From Chlamydomonas sphaeroides (taxonomy: Eukaryota > Chlorophyta > Chlorophyceae > Chlamydomonadales > Chlamydomonadaceae), in NCBI GenBank assembly GCA_001662425.1, contig BDDC01000028.1:62001-126000 (forward strand): a stretch of DNA of 64,000 bases, written 5' to 3'. Within the stretch, counting starts at the first letter, position 1. The number at the start of each line of letters is the position of its first letter. The notes under the pieces are model-generated. The model saw only the letters and a program-made list of their open reading frames with translations, made no database searches and was not told the origin of the DNA. Positions 34,801 through 45,523 of the stretch are shown in pieces. A program made the position numbers and the translations under genes.

Positions 34801-37773
34801 TGGTGGCGGCGGGCGACACCACTCGGTGAGCGGCGGCTGGGTGGCTGCGTGCGAAGCTGGCGCGGCGGGCTGGAGCCGTTGCGTCAGGCGCGCGCCTGCA
34901 GACCGTATGGTAGCCCGGCGCTCGGGGGCAAGGCCGCTGCATCGCGACACTGGGCGCTGAAGGCTCCTTGTCACTCAGCCGCTGCGCAGTCATGCGGCGC
35001 TCCCTGACGCCTGCCTGCCCGGTGCCCCTGCCGTCGTGCCCTTCCTTCCCTCCCGCAGCTTCGCGCTGTTCAACACGGTGAGACCAAGCATGCGGCCGTA
35101 CCGCATCCTAGGCCCACTGCGGCCGGGTCGCATGCGGTGTGGTCTGTTGGTCTGTCTGCGCGCACGGCTGTTGCCGCGCGGGCCGCGGGGGCTCTCGTGT
35201 CAGCCCACCCCTTAGCCCACACCCCTTACTGCCCGCAGTGGGCGGTCCTGGCCAAGTCGCCCCGAGTGCAGGACAAGCTGTACGAGGAGCAGAAGAAGGT
35301 GGGCGCGAGGGGAATGAAGTTGGTTTGGCGGCTAGGGGCGCGGCGCTGCCATGCCAGCTACGAGCCTGAGCCCGCCGGCCTAGAGCGTGTAGCGCCCCAG
35401 TCGGCAGCCGCACCACACGTGCCCCTGCCGCTGCCCGTCGCTGCGCGGCAAGCTCACGAGCCGCCCGTGCCTACCTGCCGTGCTGGCGGCCGTGACCTAC
35501 CTCGTGCCGTACGTGCCCGCCGTGTACGGTAGGTCATCGCGGAGCACGGCGAGGCGCTGTCGTACCAGGTGGCCAGCTCCATGCCGTACATGGACGCCAC
35601 CATGAAGGAGGCCATGCGCCTCCTGCCCGCCAGCGCCGGCTCCATGCGCAAGCTGACGGCCGACTTCAGCCTCGGAGACATGTGGCTGCCCAAGGGTGGG
35701 CGGATCGAGGGTCTGAAGGGCAGCCGTGAGGAGGAATGTCATGGGAGAGAGGAGCACTGCGTTCATAGGCCCTGCGGCCATGCGGCTGGCGAGCGCCAGG
35801 ACAACCGCGCAGGGCTGCGTGGGAAGGCATGTGGCCGACCCGGGGGAAGGGCTGGGAGGCCCGATGGAGGACCGGGCGAGCGGTCCTTGGGGACAGAGAC
35901 CATGCTGAAGTAGGCGACGGAGGACGACGGACCTCCGCGATGGGGACGACCTGCGGGGCAGCATCCGAGGTCATGGGCCGAGGGAGGGAGGGCCGCGAGG
36001 GGTCATTTAGCCCTGTGGTGTGTGCCGAGAGGGGCTGAGGGTGCGGTGGGTCGGCACCTGAGGCGCCCCGCAACCCCCTGATGCATAGATGGGGGTCCCG
36101 GGGCAGCACACAAGAAGCTCTGCCGCCCCCGCTGCCTGCTGTCTGACCCTTTGCTTGTAGGCGAGTGGGTGTGGTACCACTCGGGGCTGCAGCACTGCCT
36201 GGACCCGGCGCTGTGGGACGGCAACAAGGACTGCGACATGCCGCCGCACATGGACTGGCGCAACAACTTCGAGGTGCGTCCGTCCGTGCAGCCCTCGGGC
36301 TGCAACCAGCTCGCATGGCGGGAGCGGGACAGTGCGTCCGGGCTGGCAGCGGCGCGGACGCGGACTGCGATAAGTGTCCAAGGCGTGATGGCGTGATGAT
36401 GGAGGAGAGCCCGCCCCTCCACGCCGCGCGCAACCGATCGCTTGACCAGGTGCCCCCCTCGCTCCTCTGCCCTCCCCTCCCTCCCCTGGATGCCGTCCTC
36501 GCCCGCCTCTGCGCAGGACGCCTTCCGGCCCGAGCGCTGGCTCAGCGAGGTGGGGGGCGGAGACAGGACCTGGTGTGGGCCGTTGGATAGATACGCGGTG
36601 GGCGATGCCTCGACGGGGGCCAGGTGGCCCGACCAGTGCGCCGGGCCACCCACACGCCCCGACGCGCACGCCGCTGCCTGCCTCCATGCCTCCGCCCATG
36701 TGCCGCCGTATGCGCTTGCAGGAGCAGCAGGAGGGCGGCGACGCGGCCGCATCGCGGCCAAAGCACTTCCTGGTGAGGCACCGCAGGGCCTACCACACAG
36801 CGTACGTGGCTCCTGCTCACCGGGCGGGGGCCCGGCACGGCCCTGCGTCCCATGCATGGCCCTCCATCCGCTGGATGCGTAGGGCCCAGCTTGCACCCAG
36901 CGCCCGCAGGCTCGCTCCATCCACACAATGCGCCCGCACGCACAGCGACGTGTACGGCATCATTCCCATTCACCACCGCAGACCTTCGGCACCGGCGCCC
37001 ACCTGTGCATCGGCATGAACCTGGTGTACCTGGTGCGTGCGTACGGCAAGGGTGTACGGCAGGGGTGTACGGCAAGGCGCATGGCATGGCGTGCTGGCGG
37101 TTCAACATGGGTAGCCGTAGCGGTGCATGTGGGGGCCAGGCGGCAGCCGGGGCAGCAGGTAGGCCGGTCAGGGTTGGCTGCCGGCTCGCGACCACGCACT
37201 CCGCTCCGTCTGCCCGCCGGTGCGCGCTCCCTGCCTCTCATACCCGCCGGCCGCAGTGGCTCCGAGCGCCGGCCCATGCAAACTCCCTGCTCCTCAGGCT
37301 GATGCAACGCACTCGTGTGACTGTCCCCACACTGCGATGCAGGAGGTCAAGCTGCTGCTGGCCATGGTGATGCGCAAGTACCGGCTGGAGCTGGAGACGC
37401 CCGACATGCTGCAGGCAGGGCATGTGGGGGCCGGGCGAAGGGAGGCGGGCCCGGAAGGCCGGCCCGGAAGGCGGGCGGGCTGGCCTGCCGCTGCCCTCGC
37501 TCGCTGGCTGACGGACGCCAGCCAGCGTGCCTACCGCTGCCGCCCGCCGCTGACGACTGGCGGGCTGGCGACCGGCGGGGCGGATCACGCAAGCAGCAGG
37601 GCTGGCCTGCTAGTTGCTGCTGCCGTCGCTGATTGACGCCCGCTGCCGCCCGCCGCTCCCTTGTCCGTTACGTGCCGCAGCGCTGCGTGCGGCTCTTCCC
37701 CTTCCTCACGCCCGAGAAGGGCACCGACAATGTGCTGCTACGGCCGCGCGAGGCGCCTCTGCCTTGCTCGTAG
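31834..37773 (+). CDS. Cytochrome P450, complete
   Basis: Twenty-one exons in phase, first 31834-32045, last 37681-37773 (about 543 aa); others include 32215-32340, 32518-32535, 32925-32970, 33150-33278, 33459-33503, 33642-33686, 33792-33819, 33920-34002, 34109-34141, 34378-34520, 34757-34825, 35059-35077, 35239-35298, 35533-35695, 36161-36273, 36517-36549, 36722-36772, 36982-37032 and 37343-37414. N-terminal anchor LSVLVTVAAGLFLVVQLV, then a Pro hinge PPKGKRWPPGPW. I-helix AAGDTTR (oxygen activation), K-helix KEAMR (ExxR), FRPERWL, and haem loop FGTGAHLCIG with the Cys ligand. All canonical residues are present, so an active ER monooxygenase is expected. The stretch around WYHSGLQHCLDPALWDGNKD before FRPERW is longer than in many P450s. 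Paralogue of the gene at 1-1368. P450 family and substrate unknown; LLPASAGSMRK after ExxR is CYP85-clan-like at most. Confidence 0.95.
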
Positions 37774-38999
37774 ATGATGAGCTGGGCGGCGAGGGCAGCG
37801 GGAACGGGCCGAGGGCAACACGCAAGCGAACGAAGTGAGGGGCGGCGGGTGCTGGGCGGGCTCGCAGCGGGGCAGCTTGCACGGCAGGAGAACAAAGATG
37901 GGTCGAGCGGAGAGAGCAGGGGCGAGCGCTGGGCAGCGCTTTCGGGCCGTCGCAGGACCTGAGCCCACCCAGCGGTTGAGTCAGCGGAGTCAGCGGACGG
38001 TTGCCCGGTTGCAGCTGGTGCTGGAGCGTCACTGGGCGTCCTTTGAAATGATGACTCATCGATGCGGGGCATTGGGTTTCGTCGGTTGAATTTCAAGCGC
38101 CGCGCGCGCGCCCTAGCTACGTGTGGGATGGATGGGGGATTCCAGCGGTCAACTGGAGGATGGATGCTTGCTGGAATAGCTGGACAGGTGTCCGCAGATG
38201 AAGCTTGGGCACGTGCACATCAGCAGAGGACACATACGTAAAAGGTGCTGGGTGATGGTACTGATATACATGATCTGTTGCAGGCTTGCAGCGGCTGCCG
38301 TGCTCGTCGCCCCGTTGCTGTTGGCCATCGACGAAGCGGCCCAGCTGGCTGTCAATCGTTTGTTGTTACTGATGATGTCACACGTACGCTTACACGGTTT
38401 GACGCCAGCCAGTCATCATGCAACGCCCATGCGGACCCTGGGCCCCAGGTAGGCCCGCAAGACATGCGGGCTAGAGACTCCACGTAGCCTGCTGTGAGGT
38501 GCCCTTCGCCAACCATGGGTACCAACCCTGCCTCCGGACGCGTCCAGACACACATAAAGCCCCGCACATATATGCAACAAGGGCTGGCGCGCGCGGGGTT
38601 TTGCGAGGTTACGACATCCACGCACACCAGCAGCATAAATACAACCGAACGCAGGTCAGGTCACGCATTCTGGAGGATAACCTGCTGCTGCATCCGCTTT
38701 CACATATATCGGTGTATGCCTAGCCGAGTATGCCTGCTGCACACCAGGCACCAGCAGATAGAGTAGTACGAATGCATGCAGCGGGCTTAGCAGCAAACAT
38801 GCAAGCATAGATAGAGCCACATAGGATGCAGGTATGCATACATGAAAAGGCGCACACACGCACCGGCGCGCACGTATGCATGCCTGGCATGCTTCCCTCC
38901 CTCTGGATCTATCGCTCCATGGTTTGTCACCCTGTATGTGCTCCCACGCCTCCCACAGCAGGACCCGCACCTACCGCGCCCCGGCCGCAATGGAAATAG
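37774..38999. other. Intergenic region after the P450
   Basis: About 1.2 kb. The first 300 bp after the stop are GC-rich 3' region; 38150-38999 has more balanced base composition and many short open frames with no recognisable domain. Nothing further supported. Confidence 0.4.
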
Positions 39000-39275
39000 C
39001 CGGATGCGATGCCCAACGGTGCTGGACTTCTATCTGCTGGAACAGCTAGTTAGCACATACGTAAGCAGACGTGCACCCTGTGCGCATTCACGCACGCCTC
39101 GCACGTGCCACACATCACATACACCTATGCCATCCTCATGCATCACGCAAACCTGCACGTGTTCATTGCGCACCCTCGTTGCATACCATGTTGAGCAGCA
39201 CCTGCAGCTCCATCATTAGCACGCCGCTGCTATAGCGCTTCTTGGGGTACCGCGCCTTGGCCACGTGCATGTTGT

Positions 39276-39301
39276 CCGAGAAAAGAAAAGAAAAGAAAAG
39301 A
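39276..39301. repeat. (AAAAG)n microsatellite
   Basis: Five tandem AAAAG-type units directly beside the DNMH exon of the PC-esterase-like pseudogene. On the minus strand it forms a CTTTT run that replaces a normal acceptor site. Confidence 0.9.
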
Positions 39302-39473
39302 TTACCCCGGGGCTGGGCCGCCTAGGGTGGGTTAAGGGGACAGGGCATCCGGGGTCTAAGACCGCCTGCCACTGTCACCGTGGGTGGGAGGGGGTGGGGG
39401 AGTAGAAATCCACACGTGGGGGGTGGTGGGGGTGATAGGGCGGCGCGCCGCCCCCTCACCCCCACCTCCCTTA

Positions 39474-39913
39474 NNNNNNNNNNNNNNNNNNNNNNNNNNN
39501 NNNNNNNNNNNNNNNNNNNNNNNNNNNNNNNNNNNNNNNNNNNNNNNNNNNNNNNNNNNNNNNNNNNNNNNNNNNNNNNNNNNNNNNNNNNNNNNNNNNN
39601 NNNNNNNNNNNNNNNNNNNNNNNNNNNNNNNNNNNNNNNNNNNNNNNNNNNNNNNNNNNNNNNNNNNNNNNNNNNNNNNNNNNNNNNNNNNNNNNNNNNN
39701 NNNNNNNNNNNNNNNNNNNNNNNNNNNNNNNNNNNNNNNNNNNNNNNNNNNNNNNNNNNNNNNNNNNNNNNNNNNNNNNNNNNNNNNNNNNNNNNNNNNN
39801 NNNNNNNNNNNNNNNNNNNNNNNNNNNNNNNNNNNNNNNNNNNNNNNNNNNNNNNNNNNNNNNNNNNNNNNNNNNNNNNNNNNNNNNNNNNNNNNNNNNN
39901 NNNNNNNNNNNNN
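39474..39913. other. Assembly gap (440 N)
   Basis: Run of N between a G/C-rich low-complexity stretch (39380-39473) and a retroelement fragment. Confidence 0.99.
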
Positions 39914-40190
39914 CGTTTGCCGCGGCACGGGCGGTGCTGGCATCACAGCCCAGCGACGTGAGCAGGGGCACAAAGCTGCGGCATAGCGTTCCGCCATGCC
40001 CAATGGTGATAACTGTATCGGCACTGTAGTGCACATTCTTCCATCCTCCTCCAGCGGGAGACATCAGGTATTCCTTCAGTTCATTGTGTTGCGCCGCTTT
40101 CTCGCCCTGCTTGGCACGGTGGCCAGTGTCGGATGTAAAACCCACTTCAATGATGTAAATGTGCAGATCTTCCTCTCTTTCCCTTGACGT
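39914..40190 (-). mobile_element. Retrotransposon polyprotein C-terminal fragment
   Basis: Minus-strand reading contains DLHIYIIEVGFTSDTG, then QHNELKEYLMS, then ITIGHGGT and LTSLGCDASTARAAA. This string of motifs resembles the C-terminal region that follows the reverse transcriptase in retroelement ORFs of algae and oomycetes (EVGYxSD...EK..QH..L). It is cut by the N gap, so its extent is unknown. It lies inside the PC-esterase-like pseudogene, same strand. Confidence 0.5.
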
Positions 40191-42842
40191 GATTCCACCA
40201 TATGGGCCCCTCCAGGTTTCAGAGCATGTGCAATGCAGTGGCAGGCCCTTCACAAGCAGGATGTTGGGGCAGAAGGGGTGAGGGGCTCTTGCGTGAATAG
40301 CCACGCAGGGAGCCGCTTCTCGTTGTGCACGTATCCTGGCAGGTCCGCGGCCGCGCCCGTGTCGATGAACATCCAGTCGCTGCCATTGGCGCCATCCACG
40401 TTGTCCGAGAACCAGCGGCTGGGGCCGTCCATCATCATGCCGCCGAGGTTGAGCACCTGCCAGCCCGCGTGAGCCACTTGCACCAGCTCCAGCTGCTGTG
40501 GGCGGTAGGTGCGGATGTGACGCGTCATCGGGTGTGAGGAGTCAGGTCAACAGGTTGCGGCGGCCGTGCAGCGTCCGCACGCACGGGGACATTATGGCAC
40601 GTGATGCATGCATAACGTACACACGTACATCCTCAATGTATGGGGTATTGAAGCACGCAGCAGCTGGTGTGTGCGCTGCGAGCAAACAGGCGGGCCCAAT
40701 CCCGATGCATGTATGTCGTCGCCACTCTCCAGCATCTATCAGTAATGGCCCGCTGCCGGCTGGATCTACCTACCCGAACCCCTAGCTATCTACCCGTCTA
40801 TCCGTGCGTCCCCGCCCGTGGCTGCCGTGGCCCCAATCAAGCAACCCGCCACGAGCGCACCTGTAGGCACAGCATGCGCTCGAGCTGGTTGGGAAAGCAC
40901 TCGGGCGTCCCGTGGGGCCGGTAGCCATAGAGTACCCACAGCACACGCCGTGCCCACAGCCTGCCCTTGGCCGCCAGCCGGTCCCGCTCCGCCAGGTACT
41001 TGTCCACCAGGGTGCTGAGCGCCTCCAGGTACTGGGGCACGGCGTGGTACTTGACGGCAGCCACCTCATGCATGTCCGGTGGCGCGCAGGATGCGGCCAC
41101 AGCCTCGCCGCTGCCCCGAAGCAGCCATGAGCGGGAGGTGGCTGATGGGGGTGCTAGGACAGCCCTGGCGTATTGCAGCTGTGCTTTCGCGGCTTCCAGG
41201 GCCGCTTCCGCGCCGCCGGGGCCAACGGTCAGGCCCCAAACGGCTGCTGCGCGGATGCCCTGCTCAGGACTCTTGTAGTCGACGACGTCGTGAAGCTCAC
41301 TCGACAGCAGCACAACGTCGTAGTTCTCTAGGTAGTGGGCAAGGAGCTGCGAGTTGTTCTAGACAGTAAGCAGGCTGTGAAGGCTGATGCGGTAGGGCTT
41401 GATGTGGGTGACGTTGAGCGCGCCAAACGAATTGAGCTGAGCATACCTGCATGCAGCACGCATGGGTAGCAGGTAGATGGCTCTGGCATAGACGGTGGGT
41501 GGTGCGGTGAGTCAGCAGCTGCAGCGGGCGGTCAAGTCCATTCAGGCCGTGCATACGGCCGAGGGCTGTGTACAGCAGCCGCAGCAGCCGCGGGCTGGCA
41601 ACAGCCAAAATAAACCAGCAACTAGGCCCGCACAGCAGAAACCAGCAGGGGCTAGCAGCACACGCTTGCACCCGTGCCTGCGTGTCTCTTCTTTGGTGCT
41701 GCTGGCCCACCCACCGCACCTACCAGCCAAGCTCCACGGTGCGTGAGTCGCCAATGAGCGCCACCTTCCTCTCCTGCAGGCACTCCGCCGCCTCGTGCTG
41801 CCGGTAATTGCGGTAAACGCAGCTGGCCGGCACGTAGACATTGTGAAAGTCCGCTGCAACGCTTGCTGTTGTTTCCGGTAAACAGGAGCGGAGCCAGCGG
41901 GCCGCGACACACAGCCAAAGGGCAGGTTTCCATGCCTTGGGGAACTTCCACCCAGGCGCCTGGTGCACTGCCATTGCACAGAGGCGGCTCCCCGGATGGT
42001 GTTGCTGGGGGTGGTGCTGCGGTCCCCTCTCTGGGGTTAGCGCCATTCCTGGTGCCGCTGGCGGTACTGCTGGCTGCTGCTGCTGCCGCCGCTGTGGCCT
42101 TGTAGAGCATTGCCTTGAGCAGCGCTGCCTTGGGTGAGGCCACGAAGCGGTGCAGCTGCCATTGCCAGTCGCAGTGGACGGAGCAGCGCGTTAAAGCCGG
42201 CCGGCAGCAGGAGGCGGCGGCCCTCTAGCGGGCCGCCACAAACACTGCTCGGGTGTTCAAGCGCCGCTTGCATCTCCGCAGTCTGCATCATCGCTTGGGC
42301 CGCAAAGCAGCAAAGGGCTGACCTCCAGTAGCGCTGCAACAAGCCGCAGCTGCGGCGGCGAAGCTAGCAGCAACAGGAGCAACGCAATGTGCTTTTTAAT
42401 ATTGACGCTCTCGCGGCATGTCACCATGACATGCGCCATGCAGCATGCGCAATGTACAGCTATCTTATCCCTCGCGTGGCGTGATTGATGTGAAACTCTT
42501 TGAACTGGTGGTAATTGAAACGCGTGCACATACAGATGTAACCTCCTTCAGCATGCTATTATACAAACATCTTCATCTAGTGCGTCATGCTCTAGTGCCT
42601 CATGCGTGCACCAGGTCCTTCATGCACAACAGCCATCGCTGTACTACTGCCAGCAGCTTTCCAAATCGAGGGATGAAGTGTGGACTACGCTTGGCATGCA
42701 AGCATCGCATACGCTTAGTTTAACCTTGCTTGTGAGTACATATGCCCTTGCCTCGGTGGTGGGCATACATGCATGGGGTCTCCCCATACACGCCCGCCGC
42801 CCTCCTGAATGTAGTGACACGTGTTACACATGAGTCGTAACC

Positions 42843-42860
42843 ATTTCTATTTCTATTTCT
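42843..42860. repeat. (TTTCTA)n hexamer tail
   Basis: Three units of the hexamer that also ends the related elements at 27150 and 44949. The sequence before it resembles those elements only weakly (CCCTCCTGA). Confidence 0.6.
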
Positions 42861-43619
42861 GCCCTTGCCTCATGTATCATCGTTGAAATGCTCGACTGCT
42901 GCCTGAGGCGCACGGTCTTTCGGGCGGTTGACTCGTGTGTCTCCTGCTAGCTAATAAGCGTTAATTGTTACTTGCAAACGCTGATAAATATAGGTAGTAT
43001 GGAGCGAGACACGTTAGGCTACGACCTGCATCCCTCTCTCTAGCTCCAACTGCTCTGCTGTATTGCTCGCAGGCATTCCAAACCATCGCTGACCTCCAGC
43101 AGGTCGCTGCCATGGCGGACTCTGTAGGTGATCGGCCTCGCAGGGCGCCACCTGCGCCCAGATTTCATGGGTGGGGTCTCTACCATCCAGGTGAGCTAGT
43201 GATGGCCAACTCGCTGACAGTCGCCACCAGCCGGCGCAAGGAGGTGTAACCCAACTACCCCGGTGGCCACCTGCCACTGCCCCACCCGGCCCACTGGTTA
43301 CCGGCTCTGTGTATGCGGGAGCTTGCACAGAGGTTCAACGTGCTCAGGGGCTCCGCTCCTTGGAAGCTTCGGAATTCTGTGCAAGCTACCGCTCAAACTA
43401 CAGGTATGTGTCCGGCGCGAGAGACACGCCCACCCACCTTCCTCGCCCACCCACCTTCCTCGCGCCCGCCCACCTTCCTCGCCCGCATTATAGCGGACCG
43501 GGGCCATTGCTTTGTGCGGACGCTGCTGGCGAACTACACTTGGCATGGTGCAATGCGACCTGAATTATGCAAAACGCAGCAGGCAGCGGCCCTACCGGCC
43601 GACCCCTCGGGAACACCAA

Positions 43620-43952
43620 GGCGGTAACTGAGCTACTTGCTCGCGCCAAGGTATCTAAGATGGCCGACGTCGAGAACATGCGAGCGGAGGTTCACAACCT
43701 GACCGCCGAACACATCGCGCTCAGAAAGCTGGTCGAAGACAATACCGACCTCATACACCAGGTCCTATCGAGTCCAGCCGCGCCGCCATGGCATGCTGCC
43801 CCGATAGGACCTGGTGTATGAGGTCGGTGTTGTCTTCGACCAGCTTTCTGAGAGCGATGTGTTCCGCGGTCAGGTTGTCGACCTCCGCTCGCATCTTCTC
43901 GACGTCGGCCATCTTAGATACCTTGGCGCGAGCAAGTAGCTCAGTTACCGCC
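43620..43952. repeat. Near-perfect inverted repeat (foldback), arms ~150 nt
   Basis: Arm 43620-43769 (plus) matches 43952-43802 (minus) with only a few mismatches; the spacer is about 32 nt. Both arms encode the same peptide: AVTELLARAKVSKMADVE, then MRAEV, NLTAEHIALRKLVEDN and TDLIHQVLS. A transcript across it would form a long hairpin. Confidence 0.93.
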
Positions 43953-44220
43953 TCGGTGTTGTCCTGCAGGTCGGGTGAGTCGGCATCAGCCTCGTGATCG
44001 CTTGCACGGTTGGCCAGCTCTTCCTCGATTTCCTCTGCCCGAACCCGCAAGATGTGCAACCGTTTGCGGAGTTCAGTGATGGTCTTTTGAGCGTCGGGTT
44101 AAACCGGTGGTTTGGGTGGAGGTTCGCGCTCGGCTTCACCCTTAGGGGCGTCACCGTCGTCGCAGGTGGATCGGCGTCCGCCTGGGCCTTGTTGGCACCA
44201 GACTTCTTGCCTTTGCCCAT
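43751..44220 (-). pseudogene. Coiled-coil ORF1-like retroelement protein, decayed
   Basis: Starts MGKGKKSGANKAQADAD; after a frameshift near 44150 and an in-frame TAA near 44100 the frame continues QKTITELRKRLHILRVR, EEIEEELANRASDHE and RKLVEDNTDLIHQ. Long heptad pattern, so a coiled coil; a basic N-terminus with GKGKK is common in ORF1/gag-type proteins of non-LTR elements. No zinc knuckle seen. Element family unassigned; it could also be an unrelated coiled-coil gene. Confidence 0.45.
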
Positions 44221-44867
44221 TGGGCGGTGTATGTGTGTGTGCGCTTGCACGCGTAATTGCAGTGCAAGTGGCCTTAATCGACAAAGTTTCAGCTACCAAA
44301 CTGTGACAGGCGTAAGCCAGTCATGCGGCACGCGCGGAGCGCGTACCTGCTGAGAGCCCACAAGACGAGCGTAGTCCGCAGGGAAAGGATGTCCCGCTTG
44401 CGCTGGCGCCCAGCCTTTGAAACTGGGACCACAGTAGCAGTAGTGTGTAAACTACCTTGGCTGGCCGACCCACGCCACCTATATGGGTTGTTTACGGCAG
44501 GCACGTACCCTACCCTTGGTGTTCCCGAGGGGTCGGCCGGTAGGGCCGTGTGGGCTCCGCCCACAGGCGGCAAGAAGATGATGGTGCAAGGGGGTAACTG
44601 GGGGCAGCTCCAAGGCCCTCCCAGGCGCTCGGCTTCCTGATTTCACTCAAGCCCTATCCTGTGGCTGTGGCTCGTGCCTTTCGTCGTACATGCCTGCAAG
44701 CAAGCGCCACCCACGTCCGCCTTCTTCCAGCCAACATGACCTCTATCTGATGAGCGGGCCGCTCGCCCCGGGAGCATGCCAGCATCCAGCAGCGCGGCCT
44801 GCCCAGATAGATAGATACACCTGGGCACTATCTTGGGCACCATCCACGGGTGTATGCATGTGCACGG

Positions 44868-44949
44868 GTCCTTCGGCCCTCCTGATCACCCTACCTCCTT
44901 AAATCACGGCGAGTCAAGCTCGCCGTACATCTATTTCTATTTCTATTTG
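44868..44949 (+). mobile_element. Short retroelement 3' end with (ATTTCT)n tail
   Basis: Runs from the CCTTCGGCCCTCCTGATCAC block to the tail CATCTATTTCTATTTCTATT. It shares about 75 nt with 27226-27150 (minus strand). Conserved box: GCGAGTCAAGC..C.CCGTACATC. Likely a SINE or 5'-truncated LINE. Confidence 0.65.
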
Positions 44950-45523
44950 TGCACGGGTCCAGGGGCATGTCACCCTGCGCAGGGCGGCGCTCACGCGCGC
45001 CCCTGAAATTGCGTACCCCGCCGCAGGCAAGCCCACGACTCCGGCCCTACCTACGAACCGCTAGGGAGGGTAGCGCAGTCACGCACGGTGCGTGCGTCCG
45101 TCGCCACAATCATCACGAGCCAACACGCACCACCCCTGCACCCCAGGGGAGCCTCGCTCGCTCCCCTGCCGCGCCCTCGCGCTTGCGGGCCTTTGCTCCG
45201 ACGCACCCTGCCTCCCTGCGCACCCCCAGACGCAGAGCTTCGTGTCTTCTCGCGCGCCCACGCAGCCCACGCGTGTGGAGCACACGTGCTCACAGGTACA
45301 CCCGGCCCCACGCGGCCACTGCTGCCCCCATCCAGCTCCATTCCGGGCACTCCAGCTTCGCGTCGCGCCGTCGCCCTCCCTGCTGCGGCTGAGCTGCCGT
45401 ACGCCGTACACGCCCTCCGCTTGCCATGCGCTGCCGCCGCACAGCAGCCGCCCCAGCACACCGCCGCACAGCAGACCGATCACCCTCGCAGACGCCCCGC
45501 TGCGTCGGCCCACTCGCGTCCCC

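Larger units (their letters stand above)
39000..42143 (-). pseudogene. PC-esterase/SGNH-like protein, decayed and interrupted
   Basis: Exons read on the minus strand: a segment around 42143-41723 with ALIGDSRTVELG (GDS nucleophile block, after CVYRNYRQHEAAECLQERK), 41446-40861 with DVVLLSSELHDVVDY and MHEVAAVKYH, about 40495-40250 with WQVLNLGGMMMDGPSRWFSDN, and, past a retroelement fragment and gap, about 39275-39185 with SDNMHVAKARYPKKRY. GDS plus DxxH (DNMH) is the catalytic layout of PC-esterase/TBL/NXPE-type acyl-esterases or O-acetyltransferases acting on glycans. Damage: an in-frame TAG at 41359-41361 between LHSLLTV and NNSQLLAHYLE, and a frame change near 41860-41900 upstream of the GDS block. 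The start is not clear; a hydrophobic stretch near 42370 may be the signal anchor. Both lesions could be sequence errors, but with the insertion they point to a pseudogene. Confidence 0.55.
42144..45050. other. Repeat-rich intergenic region
   Basis: About 2.9 kb without a host gene. It holds (TTTCTA)n tails (42843-42860 and 44920-44949), a foldback of a coiled-coil ORF (43620-43952), a decayed retroelement ORF1-like frame (43751-44220), a 35-nt inverted repeat (43587-43621 / 44514-44548) and a CCACCTTCCTCG low-complexity run (43430-43490). Confidence 0.6.

Noticed and set aside
37412..37424. GC donor in the P450 after MLQ
   Set aside because: A GT donor nine nt downstream (CAT|GTGGGG) keeps the same phase, so a GC-AG intron is not required.
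41359..41361. TAG read as a sense codon
   Set aside because: ZIP4-like, UGT, P450 and kinase genes here end with TAG, so reassignment is not supported; a nonsense mutation or error is simpler.
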